Positions 8,448 to 17,366 of a stretch of 64,000 nt of DNA are shown here, one piece after another. The notes below the pieces were generated by a model, which made no database searches, was not told where the DNA came from, and saw nothing but the letters and a program-made list of their open reading frames with translations. Positions within the stretch are counted from its first letter, which is position 1. Every line of letters starts with the position of its first letter. This stretch comes from CAJWOS01 sp964502005 (GTDB lineage Bacteria > Myxococcota_A > UBA796 > UBA2385): NCBI GenBank assembly GCA_964502005.1, contig CAZCUX010000007.1, positions 208,752 through 272,751 on the forward strand, given 5' to 3'. The position numbers and the translations under genes were made by a program.

Positions 8448-9239
8448 ATGCGAAGCGGTTGGATGATGCTGTTAACGGGCTGTATGCCAACGATTTCGAC
8501 CAATGACCTCAGCGTCGACCACGTCTCTTGGGACGAGGTGCAAGGGCACGTTTCGGTTGAGGCCAACAATCCTTGGCCTATCGACATCACGGTCGACCGC
8601 TATTTTCTGCAGGCCGTCGTCGATGGCCAAGTCCTTGCAACCGCAGAGCGCGTCACGCCGTTGACGGTTCCCGCCAATGATTCGCGATTGGTCGAGGTTC
8701 CAGTACGCATTGACACTGCTCAGGCGCTTTCTGCGTGGACTTCCGCTTCGCCAACATGGACGCGCCCCATCCAGTTGGTGGGCAATGTCGGCTTCGGAAC
8801 TCCGTTTGGTACCCTCGACGTACCCGTTTCTGTCGATGGTCAGCTTCCTGTGCTTGCGGTGCCTTCCATTCGCGCTCCCTCGCTATCGATACAGTCTGTG
8901 TCGGTTTGGGATGGAACCATCGACCTTACGTTGGGTTTTGCGGTCGCCAACCCCAATGCAGTGGAGCTGCGAGCGCACGATGTGAAATATGGTGTCTCCT
9001 TTGTGGACGAGCCCTTTATCCAGGGGGGGCAGGCGCAGATTGATATTCGGGCGAACCAGAGCACGCGGATGTCGTTCCCGGTTCACATCGACGTTGGAGC
9101 GGTGGGCCGCGGTGCCTTGCGTGCTTGGGAACAACGCCGGGTGGCAGGTGATGTTTCTTTGCAAGGCTGGGTAGAGACTCCGTGGAGCCCCCTCCCGCTC
9201 GATCTCCGTTACGGTGGTGACCTAAGCTGGGGCGCTTAG
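8448..9239 (+). CDS. LEA14 / WHy-domain lipoprotein
   Basis: This 263-residue protein starts MRSGWMMLLTGCMPTIS, a short lipoprotein signal with lipobox LLTGC. The rest contains two copies of a late-embryogenesis-abundant type 2 (LEA14/WHy) immunoglobulin-like fold. Typical strings are VSVEANNPWPIDITVDRYF in the first copy and LGFAVANPNAVELRAHDV in the second, both with the family's N-P motif. Each is followed by a run ending in a PVRID- or PVHID-type strand. Bacterial homologues are outer-membrane or periplasmic lipoproteins linked to desiccation or envelope stability. The ATG at 8448 is chosen because GAGAGG precedes it; the same frame is open for 2.9 kb upstream only because it runs antisense to the hydrolase gene. 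Confidence 0.8.
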   Translation: MRSGWMMLLTGCMPTISTNDLSVDHVSWDEVQGHVSVEANNPWPIDITVDRYFLQAVVDGQVLATAERVTPLTVPANDSRLVEVPVRIDTAQALSAWTSASPTWTRPIQLVGNVGFGTPFGTLDVPVSVDGQLPVLAVPSIRAPSLSIQSVSVWDGTIDLTLGFAVANPNAVELRAHDVKYGVSFVDEPFIQGGQAQIDIRANQSTRMSFPVHIDVGAVGRGALRAWEQRRVAGDVSLQGWVETPWSPLPLDLRYGGDLSWGA

Positions 9240-9532
9240 TGTGCCCGTTGCCGTTTTCGGCCGGACGAACATCGCAAATCGGGTCGCGCAGGCCCCGTTG
9301 GCTGGGGTAGGCCTGTCCGGTCTCTCTTGGTGCAATGCACATAAAAACATCGGCGGAGACCGTGCTGTGCGGTCTTTTATCCTTCACGGTGGGCCTTCTT
9401 TGTTTTGCATTGTATTGGGCCGCGCAGGCATGCTTCCATGCAAGCCTGCCTCGATGGGTACACCAGGGAACTGCACCTTAGGCACCCCTTCATCCTTTGC
9501 CATCGCGCTTCTGTTGTCCTTGAGCTGCGAAA
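9240..9532. other. Convergent intergenic region with hairpin
   Basis: About 290 bp between the ends of the LEA14-like and metacaspase genes. A hairpin with arms GCAGGC (9424-9429) and GCCTGC (9444-9449) could end transcription from either side, but it has no T-tract. A 111-codon frame starting with GTG at 9241 runs into the metacaspase gene and is not convincing. Confidence 0.35.
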
Positions 9533-11320
9533 CTATGGGTCGAGCGGTTCTTTTTGCAACCAGCAATCCGCGGTAAACCATGCTGAACGACCTGCGGGTG
9601 GGGGTTGTTGACCGCCTGTGAGGGTGAACAATACCTCCGGGCCTCCTGCCTCAAGGTCCCCAAAGTAGGTGGGGCTGCCAAGTTGTGCCAAGCGCGCATG
9701 GTGCCACCGAATTGCGGTGATCACGGCGGGGCGTAGGGGGTCGCGTTGAAACTGTATGTCCATCCATCCAGTGCCCACCATCGCCTGCCCATGTACGTTG
9801 TGGGCGTTGCTGATACCGGTAACGGCTGTTGGCGGCCAGCTCGGATACACCGAGCAGTGTCGCTTGCGCGTGCCTTGCTCAAATACTTGATGGTACCAGT
9901 CCGCCCGCATCGCGGCTTGATCTGTCCACGCATGCTCCCAATGTAGACGAAACGCAATCCCAACCAAGCGACCCTCCGCAAGTGCCTCAAATAGCGCTAT
10001 CACTGCGGTGTCGATGGTTCGCCAGTATTCTGTGTCTGCGGCATACGCTCGTGGGTATGGAGTGGCTCCATTTGCCCATAGGTTCTTTGCTTGCTGGGTA
10101 TTGACGGTGTTGGACTGTGTTGCGGAAAACGCATCGTTCACACTCACCGCGACCGACGCGACCCATCCCAATGTGGTGTAGCTCGTGGTGCCACCATTGA
10201 TGGTCGCAAAGCGGATTTCCATCACGCGGACACCCGTGTTCCCGGCATGGATTTGCCCAATGTTTCCCGAGAGCGGAAATTGAGCCTCATCACGGTATTC
10301 GCAACCCCAATCAGGGCAAAAGACCTGACTGATTCCGACGCTGGCATGGCCTGCGAGGGTGGGTTGCTGCACGATTCCTCGCTGTTGGATGTGGGTCGAA
10401 CAGCGTTGGATCCACCCAAAATGCGACAATCGAGGGATAGGGAAAGGTTGTGTTGCTACGGAGTAGGGCCAAGTCAGCAACAACTGGCTGGCTATGGACG
10501 AAAACGCGCCCGCGTTGTCGTATTCGTGAGCGTGGTGACCCGGCCTGGCGGCGCAGATAGTACGGCTGGAAATATCGAGTGTTGGGAAACAGGTAGAGCC
10601 TGGCGTACGAACCGGGAGCGAACGCAAGGTTCCCGCGTTTCTATTGGGGCTGCTCTCGAACGAGCAATCCAATACAATCGTGAGGTTGTTCCACGCGGCC
10701 GTTCTCTCTATGGCTGCGCGGTCCAGGGCGGTGCCGCCGGCACGCACACTTCCGTCGGGAGACCGCTCCGGCAGCAATAGCAGACCCGTCGCTTCGGGCA
10801 CCGTCAACGCGCGCGCTGCTAGGCTGGTGGAGCGCTGCAAGCTGGGCGCTTCGGTGCGGGAGAGGGGCCCCTTGATGCTGTCGGCGCGGTCCAAAGGAAG
10901 GGGCGACGTCCACCGGACAGCAGTGTCGAATGGACATATCGCTCGATGGGGTTTCCCGATTTTTGAATGGGTCCACGTTCCATGGCCGCAATATACCAAC
11001 ACACACTGCTCGCCTTTCTCCGCCCCGTCGACGAGCCAAGTTAGCCCAGCGTCGATCTCATCGCGGCTCGCGGTGCCAAAACATCCATCGTCGATGAGTT
11101 GTTGCACCATTCCTGGCAACAGCACAAACGGTCGGGCGAATTCGGCCGCCGTGGGTGGAGGGCCGCCCAAGAGGATTCGATATTGGTTGCTTGGAAGGCC
11201 CAACATTCGGACGAAGACATGAAGCCAAGCGCGCACATCTTCGCGAGCGCCGGGAAGCGCGGGAATGTTTGGGTCGTTGGCTTGGTCAATGCCTATCAAT
11301 AAAACGCGTGCAGAAGCCAT
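9533..11320 (-). CDS. Metacaspase-like caspase-fold protease (peptidase C14)
   Basis: This 595-residue protein begins MASARVLLIGIDQAN, the first strand of a caspase fold, followed by LPGAREDVRAW, which matches the C14 pattern of small-residue loop plus D-V. The catalytic His is in VLVYCGHGTWT (residue 113). The catalytic Cys is in TIVLDCSFESS (residue 219), preceded by the buried strand and Asp typical of metacaspases (DCCHSG in others). No signal peptide or membrane segment is visible. The region after about residue 300 is unrecognised; it is rich in W, H and Y and may be a beta-rich binding domain. A very strong GAGGAGG precedes the ATG. It is divergent from the ODP-chemoreceptor pair. Bacterial metacaspases cleave after Arg or Lys; the target here is unknown. 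Confidence 0.8.
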   Translation of the reverse strand: MASARVLLIGIDQANDPNIPALPGAREDVRAWLHVFVRMLGLPSNQYRILLGGPPPTAAEFARPFVLLPGMVQQLIDDGCFGTASRDEIDAGLTWLVDGAEKGEQCVLVYCGHGTWTHSKIGKPHRAICPFDTAVRWTSPLPLDRADSIKGPLSRTEAPSLQRSTSLAARALTVPEATGLLLLPERSPDGSVRAGGTALDRAAIERTAAWNNLTIVLDCSFESSPNRNAGTLRSLPVRTPGSTCFPTLDISSRTICAARPGHHAHEYDNAGAFSSIASQLLLTWPYSVATQPFPIPRLSHFGWIQRCSTHIQQRGIVQQPTLAGHASVGISQVFCPDWGCEYRDEAQFPLSGNIGQIHAGNTGVRVMEIRFATINGGTTSYTTLGWVASVAVSVNDAFSATQSNTVNTQQAKNLWANGATPYPRAYAADTEYWRTIDTAVIALFEALAEGRLVGIAFRLHWEHAWTDQAAMRADWYHQVFEQGTRKRHCSVYPSWPPTAVTGISNAHNVHGQAMVGTGWMDIQFQRDPLRPAVITAIRWHHARLAQLGSPTYFGDLEAGGPEVLFTLTGGQQPPPAGRSAWFTADCWLQKEPLDP

Positions 11321-11694
11321 GGTGCCTCCTCGGGCCTGTCGTCCTGTGCGCCTTCCTCATACCGCGGGAGCTGCGTTTCGCGCACCCTTCACCGTTCTGT
11401 TGCGGGCTTCGTCGACGATGGGGTCGGTGTTTGTCGCTTCAAGAATCGCGCACCGCAGCGAGAAGGGGAAAGCGCCGATGTCTTCTCCTGCGGGCATGAA
11501 ACGGGGGTTGTACGCTCGCAGCGCGCCCACGCATATTTATTGCGGATTGGTGCATGTCTCTATGCGATGGGGCCTATACCTATGTCGGTAACCCGTACTG
11601 ATCTGGGTCACGATTTGCCGCGTCGCCCTTTGGTCGGCGTCGTTTCGCACCGTTGGAGTCCGGCGCAGCCGTATTGGGGCTGGGCGGAGGCCAG
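11321..11694. other. Divergent intergenic region
   Basis: About 375 bp between the metacaspase and ODP gene starts, so it must hold promoters for both. I see no convincing -35/-10 pair, sigma-54 element or long palindrome. No gene is evident on either strand. Confidence 0.4.
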
Positions 11695-12471
11695 ATGTCA
11701 GCACACTTGTACGATAACAAAGCGGCGACGGAGCCTGTCGTTATCTTTTCCCAGGGCGACCATCGCTGGATTTGGCTCGGCGGATCCGAAGAGTCGGGCG
11801 ACGAAGTCTCTGCCAACCAGTTTTTGGTCCAAGCGGGTGGAAAATCGATTTTGCTCGATCCTGGCTCCATTCTCGACTTTTCCCGTGCCGTGGCCAACTT
11901 GTCCCGCTTTGTCCATCCAAAAGATGTAGATGTCGTATTCTTTAGCCACCAGGACCCCGATGTAAGCTCTGCCGCCCCGTTATGGGCAAAGGTAACCGGC
12001 GCTCGAATCATGATGTCAGGCTTGTGGTCGCGGTTCGTACCTCACTTTGGTGAGCTGCCAAGCGACCGCATGCACGCAATTCCTGATGCCGGCGATACGA
12101 TTGAATTGGGTTCGGTGCAACTCCAATTTCTTCCCGCGCATTTCCTTCATGCGCCGGGAAACTTCGCTGTTTATGACCCAATCGCGCGTATATTGTTTTC
12201 CGGTGACATCGGCGCAAATCTACCGCCCGTTGGCACGCCTTTGTGGGTGGACGACTTTGCCGCACATCTACCACATCTGGATGGATTTCATCGGCGCTAC
12301 ATGGCCAACAATGCAGCATGTCGATTGTTTTTGCGAGCCTTGGGCAGTCGTCCAGTGGAAATGATGTTGCCGCAACACGGCTGCTTATACCGTGGTGGCA
12401 GCCCCACTGCCTTTTTGCGTTGGTTTGGCGACCTTCGATGTGGCACCGACTTGATGGGAGGCAACGGATGA
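11695..12471 (+). CDS. ODP-type MBL-fold diiron (oxygen/NO sensor) protein
   Basis: A 258-residue stand-alone metallo-beta-lactamase-fold protein. Instead of the common HxHxDH it has FFSHQDPDVSSAAPLW, the HxDxD pattern seen in flavodiiron proteins and in oxygen-binding diiron proteins (ODP). Further metal ligands can be placed in LPAHFLHAPGNF, in LFSGDIG (bridging Asp) and in LPQHGCLYRG (last His). There is no flavodoxin domain, so it is probably a sensor rather than a reductase. ODP proteins are known to sit beside chemotaxis proteins and bind O2 at a diiron site. The ATG at 11695 is preceded by GGAGG with five-base spacing. Its stop overlaps the start of the chemoreceptor gene as ATGA, so the two are translationally coupled. 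Confidence 0.82.
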   Translation: MSAHLYDNKAATEPVVIFSQGDHRWIWLGGSEESGDEVSANQFLVQAGGKSILLDPGSILDFSRAVANLSRFVHPKDVDVVFFSHQDPDVSSAAPLWAKVTGARIMMSGLWSRFVPHFGELPSDRMHAIPDAGDTIELGSVQLQFLPAHFLHAPGNFAVYDPIARILFSGDIGANLPPVGTPLWVDDFAAHLPHLDGFHRRYMANNAACRLFLRALGSRPVEMMLPQHGCLYRGGSPTAFLRWFGDLRCGTDLMGGNG

Positions 12472-13283
12472 CAACCCACCCAGAGTCCGCGTGGATTGCG
12501 CATTTGGCCACCGAGTTCGCTGGAAGTATGCGTCGGGAGACCCTTCGCGGCCAGCTTGTCGATCACATGCACGCCGTGATGCACAATCAAGTACGGCAGC
12601 TTGCATCGGTGCGAGACGGCTTCCATCAAGCGGGCACCGCAAACCAAGTGCTCGCGCACAATACGGAGGTCGTGGCAGAGGAGTTGTCCCAGTTGGAAGA
12701 GACGGCGGTGCTCGTGCGCGACGAAGCGAGCACTGAAGCGGCTCGTCTTCGAATGGCTACAGACGAGGCCGACCGCGCGCGGGCAGAAGTACAGCGCCTT
12801 CTCGTTGAAACGCAGCAAATACAGGACATTTTGTTGGCCATCACCGAGCTTGCCCGGCAAACGCGCCTTCTCGCTCTCAATGCACGTTTGGAGGCAGCTC
12901 GTGCGGGCGAGGCCGGACGCGGGTTTCAGGTGGTTGCGAGCGAGGTACGCGCACTCAGCCAAGCCACGCAAGACGCCGTGCAAGATGTAGAAAAGGCAGT
13001 TCAAGGGCTGGTTTCTGTCGTAGGCGGAGTCCATGCTGCCGTCAATCGCCTTGGAAGTACTACCGACGAAGTGGCAGGTCGCGTCGATGGACTGGCGCAG
13101 CGAATGGAGTCCGTGCAAGCCATGACGTCCAATGCAAGCGAAGCCACCGGCGAGTTGGCGCGGACCAACCGCGAGTTTGCGAGCCTATTTTCGCAACTTC
13201 GCGCGACCCTTGATACGAGCCACTCAGAGTTGGTCTCTACTACCGCAATGTTGGATGTTGGGGCAGCGTGTGCGCGAAACTGA
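12468..13283 (+). CDS. Soluble methyl-accepting chemotaxis signalling protein
   Basis: A 271-residue protein that is almost entirely helical coiled coil. The hairpin tip is complete and recognisable: ITELARQTRLLALNARLEAA, then RAGEAGRGFQVVASEVRALS, the part that binds CheA and CheW. There is no transmembrane segment, HAMP or built-in sensor domain. The short N-terminal 60 residues (ESAWIAHLATEFAGSMR) may dock the sensor partner. Its start codon lies in the stop of the ODP gene (ATGA), with GGGAGG upstream, so the ODP protein is the obvious input. No cheA or cheW lies in the window, so it must feed a distant array. The cytoplasmic bundle is shorter than in E. coli Tsr. Confidence 0.88.
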   Translation: MTTHPESAWIAHLATEFAGSMRRETLRGQLVDHMHAVMHNQVRQLASVRDGFHQAGTANQVLAHNTEVVAEELSQLEETAVLVRDEASTEAARLRMATDEADRARAEVQRLLVETQQIQDILLAITELARQTRLLALNARLEAARAGEAGRGFQVVASEVRALSQATQDAVQDVEKAVQGLVSVVGGVHAAVNRLGSTTDEVAGRVDGLAQRMESVQAMTSNASEATGELARTNREFASLFSQLRATLDTSHSELVSTTAMLDVGAACARN

Positions 13284-13670
13284 ATGGGCATTCATTTTCG
13301 CTTGCGGCGTCGAAGAGGGGCGAGCGGCTGTGTCGGATGCGAAAACTTCGCAGAAAATGTTTGGGGTAGGTTTCCCTTTCGCGGGCAGGTTTGGTAGTTT
13401 CCGTGCCGTCGGCAGTCAGCGCTTGGTTGGTTGCCGAAAGGAGTCGAAGGCGCCCGGATTCTTCTGCAATGTCAGGTCGTTGATGCGTCGGCGGCGACCC
13501 GTTGGGGTTGGACCGGCCATTTGTTCCTGTCTGCCGTGTTTGCGTACAGGTCACGAATTTTGTGCAATCGTACGCACGCAGCGGCGGGGGGCAAAATCGA
13601 CGGCATGGTAGATTTACGGGCAATTTTGACGAAGAAGGCCCACCAATTCTCAGCCCATCGGACGTGTTCT
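13284..13670. other. Intergenic region without recognised gene
   Basis: About 390 bp downstream of the chemoreceptor gene. No terminator with a T-tract, no convincing promoter and no protein-like frame was seen. Confidence 0.35.
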
Positions 13671-13946
13671 ATGACCCATCTCTTTATGCGCCATCGCGTG
13701 ACAGACTATGCTGTATGGAGAACGGTATTTGACCAAGATGCCCCGCGGCGACGGCAGGCGGGTGTGGCCGACATCGGTGTGTTTCGGAGCGCGGACGAGC
13801 CCAACAATGTGCTGGTTGTGCAGCGGATAGACGCCGATGTAGCGACAGTGACCCAGATGATGCAGGCGATGATGGCGGACCCCGCATTGGCCGAATCGTT
13901 CGCGGCCGCGGGTGTTTGTGAGCCTCCTGATGTTTGGATGGCATAA
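13671..13946 (+). CDS. Small dimeric alpha/beta-barrel (ABM-like) protein
   Basis: A 91-residue protein starting MTHLFMRHRVTDYAVWRTVF. The pattern V-x-D-Y-x-x-W-R-x-x-F, then a strand with NVLVVQRIDAD and a helix ending in a proline-rich tail, matches small ferredoxin-like dimeric barrels related to antibiotic biosynthesis monooxygenases and cyclases. The precise reaction, if any, is unknown. The open frame runs 240 nt further upstream, but the homologous part starts at this ATG. No clear ribosome-binding site is present. It stands alone between the chemoreceptor and cytochrome genes. Confidence 0.6.
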   Translation: MTHLFMRHRVTDYAVWRTVFDQDAPRRRQAGVADIGVFRSADEPNNVLVVQRIDADVATVTQMMQAMMADPALAESFAAAGVCEPPDVWMA

Positions 13947-14196
13947 GAGGCTGCGGACAAACTCGAAGTCGTGCCCTTCCGTAGTAGCCGAACCGCGACG
14001 CGTGCGGGCGTGTGTACGTCGTGTGTCCGCCGACCCTTCTACGTGGCCTTCGGCTCAGCCGTGAAGACACCAAGTGCGTTGCGCTCCGACCATGCGCGGG
14101 TTTCGGCCCCGAATCAAGGCGACGGGCGAGGGGCACCATGGGTGCGGCGGGGAGCCCCATCCGGGCCGGCTCCTGCGGTTGCGTCACCCTGTCCTC

Positions 14197-14223
14197 AAAA
14201 AAAAACGCCCCAAGGACGGGGCG
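14197..14223 (-). terminator. Rho-independent terminator of cytochrome c gene
   Basis: On the minus strand, the hairpin CGCCCC-loop-GGGGCG is followed directly by nine T. It lies about 95 bp past the stop of the cytochrome c lipoprotein gene. It is one of the clearest intrinsic terminators in the window. Confidence 0.85.
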
Positions 14224-14318
14224 GAAGGGTGCGCTTCGTTGTGTCTTCGCGAGCGTTGGGTAGGATGCGTGGAAACGCTCTCCCATCAAGGTTGGAAGCG
14301 CCCTCTCGGCGGTGAATA

Positions 14319-14633
14319 TCAGCCGGCAAAGCCACCGGTCACGTAGGCTGCAACGTCGGCAATCTCTTGGTCGGTGAGGTCGCCGTCAAAGGAAGGCATA
14401 TCGCCTTCTCCATCGACGATGACTTCGATGACTTCGTCTTTCTCGCCTTCATTGGTGATGTTCGGACCCGAGCCGCCGGTGCCATCGGCACCATGGCAAC
14501 CCGCGCAGTTGTCCGCGAAAACGACCGCGCCATTGGCTGGGTCGCCATCCAACGCCGAGATTTCGTCGACGCGTTTGGTGCTACCACAACCGACCATTGC
14601 AAACATAACAAGTGCCACAGACAGGCTTCGCAT
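14319..14633 (-). CDS. Monoheme cytochrome c lipoprotein
   Basis: A 104-residue small c-type cytochrome. The start MRSLSVALVMFAMVGCGST gives a lipoprotein signal with lipobox MVGC, so it should be anchored in the envelope. One heme-binding site, NCAGCHG, lies near residue 45 and the distal ligand Met is in GDMPSFDGDLT, the arrangement of class I cytochromes such as c551 or c6. The frame is open 57 nt upstream, but GGAG lies before this ATG and the signal fits. It probably shuttles electrons in the periplasm; its partner is not in the immediate neighbourhood. It is followed by a strong intrinsic terminator. Confidence 0.85.
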   Translation of the reverse strand: MRSLSVALVMFAMVGCGSTKRVDEISALDGDPANGAVVFADNCAGCHGADGTGGSGPNITNEGEKDEVIEVIVDGEGDMPSFDGDLTDQEIADVAAYVTGGFAG

Positions 14634-14783
14634 CGGGCTTCTCCGCAGGAAGGAGTGTTTGGCATTGTGCGACTTCGCACGCGCCTCCAACCCGCCATAA
14701 ACGATTTTCCAACCATTTGTCCATGTCTACCTGTTTGCTGCGGTGAATACACCTCCGCTATGCCCAGAAGGTAGTGTGCAACG

Positions 14784-15524
14784 TTAGATTCGCCCGGCGC
14801 GCAGTTGTGCGCAGGTTGTGCCAGGCGAGACCCGTGTCCACCGAAAGCTACTGAGGGAGCCGGCAACGGTGATGTCCGCGTTCGCGAGAAAGAGGGGATT
14901 GCTTGCACCGATGGTGCGCTGTCCAAATGCAAGAACGTCCGCTTTGCCTTCAATCACGTCGGGCGATTGCCAATACCCTTTCAGAACCGTGTGTGCGCGC
15001 TGCACTACATACAAGTCGACGAGTCCCAAGATGGGTGCGTCAAGATGAATGGTTCCCCCGGGGTGACCATCGCCCTCCAAGTCTTCGACACCCGCAGAAT
15101 CGCTGTCATGGGGGGGCTTTTCGCCGGCAATCTTGGGGTTGTAGCCGAGATATTGGGGAGCCATGTCCGCGTGGAACGACCAGCCGTCCGCAGTGGGGGT
15201 GAGCGTTGCAGGGAAGCGGCGCTCGGGAATCGCCGCAACAAAGGACTCGGGAATGATTGTGCGTGCCAATGCACGGTCTGGCTCGGCGTGAAGGTGGCAA
15301 GCGACCGCGTGAACCTGCGGTTGTTCAGGCGAGCCGGAAACCTCCGCCAAAAAGGTTGTCAAGGCGGTGACGTGCGTGGTTCCGAGTACGGGAACACGCG
15401 CATTGCTGTGGATGCGGAGGTCGAATCTCCAGGTTCCCCGAATGTCGGGCGGGCCCTCGATGCTGGTGTCATCGGTAGGGACGCTGCCCGAAAGCAGGGA
15501 AAACAGCAGAACGGTGGGGTTCAT
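14784..15524 (-). CDS. Secreted protein of unknown function
   Basis: A 246-residue protein with a weak signal peptide, MNPTVLLFSLLSGSVPTDD. The mature part opens with IEGPPDIRGTWRFDLRIHS and alternates short beta strands, like a calycin or lipocalin-type barrel, but I cannot assign a family. Scattered Cys and His residues occur (VACHLHAEPD, TTCAQLRAG at the end). The ATG at 15524 is chosen because AGAGGA precedes it; the open frame continues upstream without a protein-like sequence. It is transcribed in the same direction as the cytochrome c gene, 150 bp apart, so the two may be linked. Confidence 0.6.
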   Translation of the reverse strand: MNPTVLLFSLLSGSVPTDDTSIEGPPDIRGTWRFDLRIHSNARVPVLGTTHVTALTTFLAEVSGSPEQPQVHAVACHLHAEPDRALARTIIPESFVAAIPERRFPATLTPTADGWSFHADMAPQYLGYNPKIAGEKPPHDSDSAGVEDLEGDGHPGGTIHLDAPILGLVDLYVVQRAHTVLKGYWQSPDVIEGKADVLAFGQRTIGASNPLFLANADITVAGSLSSFRWTRVSPGTTCAQLRAGRI

Positions 15525-15931
15525 GGCATCCTCTGCAAGGTGCTTGGTGGTGTTCGGTCGGAGGGCCGGGAGCACACTGCCTTGACGTCTGTCGCGGACG
15601 GACTTGGGGAGTGATTCCTTCACCCCATGTACCCGCCAAATACGGTGGGGTCCATGGTTGGTTGACCGGACCATCGAATTGGGGACCCAAGATGGGGGGC
15701 CTACCTCGTTTGAACTGCGGCTCACCAACATGCGACGTGCATAAGAACAAATACGATTGCTTTGGCGACCCATGGTTGACAGCGGTTGGTGTCCTGACCG
15801 TAGCAGTGCACATGCTTCGATTTGGTAGAATCCCGTGTTGAAGAACAATTTGGTCCACGATGGCCGCAATACCTGCGGAAGCGCATGATTGGAGAGCGAG
15901 GGACGCGGATACGGGAAATGCTGGAGAACAA
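15525..15931. other. Divergent intergenic region
   Basis: About 405 bp between the secreted-protein gene and the PLP gene. TTGACA occurs at 15776 but without a good -10 at the right distance. TAGAAT at 15827-15832 is a fair -10 for the PLP gene but lacks a matching -35. No SAM or other riboswitch could be recognised. Confidence 0.35.
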
Positions 15932-17194
15932 ATGAAACGTCGCATGATTGGTAGTCATATCCTTCATCCCGAAACCCTCGCTTTGTCGTATGGCTATGAC
16001 CCTATGCTCTCAGAAGGAGCAATCAAAGCACCGATTTTCCAAACCTCCACATTTGTGTTTTCCTCCGCATCCGCGGGAAAAGACTTCTTCGCCCAGGCCT
16101 ATGGACTGCGGCCTCGCGTGGATGGCGAGACACAGGGCCTCATCTACTCCCGGCTCAACAATCCCAACTTAGAGGTGTTGGAAGACCGCCTTACGTTGTG
16201 GGATGGAGCGGAGGACGCGTTGGTCTTTGCGTCGGGAATGGCGGCCATTGGCACCGCTCTGTTGGCGCATGCACGCCCCGGTGAAGTCATTGTGATGTCG
16301 GAGCCACTGTATGGGGGCAGTGAACATCTGCTGACGAAAGTGTTGACGGATTTTGGAATCGAGCCCGTTCGATTTCCGGCAGGGCGCACGTTTTCAACGG
16401 TGATTGAAGACATTGAATCCAAGCTGCAAGGACGGCGTGTTGCCGCCGTTTTGATTGAGACACCGTCCAATCCAACGAACTCCTTGGTCGACATTGCGGC
16501 GGTCGCTACCTGGGCACATGGGCTCTCTGCAGACCGACCGCCTGTGGTGATGGTCGACAACACCTTTTTGGGTCCTATCTTTCAGCATCCCCTCCGTTTC
16601 GGCGCAGATTTGGTGCTGTATAGCGCGACCAAGTTTATCGGCGGCCACTCGGACCTCATCGCAGGCGCGATTGTGGGCACCAAGAGCGCGGTTTCGCCGG
16701 TTCGTGGTTTGCGTACCTTTCTCGGAACGATGGCGAGCCCTTGGAGTGGGTGGCTGATGCTCCGCTCGCTCGAAACACTCAAGATGCGCATGACCGCAGC
16801 GATGAAGAATGCGCAATATATCGCGAACTTCTTATTGGACCACCCAAAGGTAGAGCACGTCCATTATCTCGGGCTTCTTGATGAAGACCATCCGATGTTT
16901 CCGGTCTATCGGCGCCAGTGTGTCGCCCCTGGCTCGATGGTGGCGTTCGTGCTCGTCGGTGGCGAAGCCGAGGCATTCCGCTTTCTCGATTCGCTGCAGC
17001 TTGTGAAGCTGGCCGTCAGTTTGGGCGGGACCGAGTCATTGGCCGGACATCCAGCGTCGATGACCCACGCGGACATTCCCCTCGACGAGCAGCGCGCAAT
17101 GGGTATTTTGCCATCGCTGGTGCGCCTTTCCGTGGGTGTGGAGCATTACGAGGATATCTTGGCCGACTTGGAGCAAGCGCTGGCGTGCGTCTGA
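15932..17194 (+). CDS. Cys/Met-metabolism PLP enzyme (gamma-lyase / gamma-synthase family)
   Basis: A 420-residue fold-type I PLP enzyme. The Schiff-base Lys is in LYSATKFIGGHSDLI (about residue 228). Upstream are YSRLNNPN, the cofactor loop FASGMAAIGTAL and the PLP Asp in VVMVDNTFLGP. The C-terminal signature SLGGTESLAGHPASMTHAD is the hallmark of cystathionine gamma-synthase, cystathionine gamma-lyase, O-acetylhomoserine sulfhydrylase and methionine gamma-lyase. The insert FAQAYGLRPRVDGE near residue 50 is typical of a gamma-lyase-like subgroup with slightly longer N-termini. The exact reaction cannot be decided from sequence. GGAGAAC precedes the chosen ATG. It is monocistronic; a strong hairpin follows the stop. 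Confidence 0.88.
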   Translation: MKRRMIGSHILHPETLALSYGYDPMLSEGAIKAPIFQTSTFVFSSASAGKDFFAQAYGLRPRVDGETQGLIYSRLNNPNLEVLEDRLTLWDGAEDALVFASGMAAIGTALLAHARPGEVIVMSEPLYGGSEHLLTKVLTDFGIEPVRFPAGRTFSTVIEDIESKLQGRRVAAVLIETPSNPTNSLVDIAAVATWAHGLSADRPPVVMVDNTFLGPIFQHPLRFGADLVLYSATKFIGGHSDLIAGAIVGTKSAVSPVRGLRTFLGTMASPWSGWLMLRSLETLKMRMTAAMKNAQYIANFLLDHPKVEHVHYLGLLDEDHPMFPVYRRQCVAPGSMVAFVLVGGEAEAFRFLDSLQLVKLAVSLGGTESLAGHPASMTHADIPLDEQRAMGILPSLVRLSVGVEHYEDILADLEQALACV

Positions 17195-17206
17195 CGGGCC
17201 GTCGCT

Positions 17207-17233
17207 CCGCCGCTTGGCGTCCCAAGCTGGCGG
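17207..17233. terminator. Strong hairpin between convergent genes (terminator-like)
   Basis: CCGCCGCTTGG pairs with CCAAGCTGGCGG (one bulged T) across a four-base loop, 12 bp after the PLP-enzyme stop and upstream of the converging MFS gene end. There is no T-tract on either side, so it may pause or end transcription with Rho, or protect the 3' end. Confidence 0.5.
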
Positions 17234-17366
17234 AATGGTGCCGCCCAGAGGCCTTCAGACCCAAGGACGCCGTGAGGGGGCGTATCTTGGGCGCCGGGCG
17301 AGCGATAGGTCCACAAAAGCCGGTGGGTCCTTGGCGCGCTATTTCTACACATAAGGAACCCGCGTT

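Noticed and set aside
9241..9576. 111-codon frame directly after the LEA14-like gene
   Set aside because: Starts with GTG without a ribosome-binding site, overlaps the end of the metacaspase gene and has no recognisable features.
15776..15832. Sigma-70 promoter for the PLP enzyme
   Set aside because: TTGACA and TAGAAT are both present but 45 bp apart, and neither has a matching partner at 16-18 bp.
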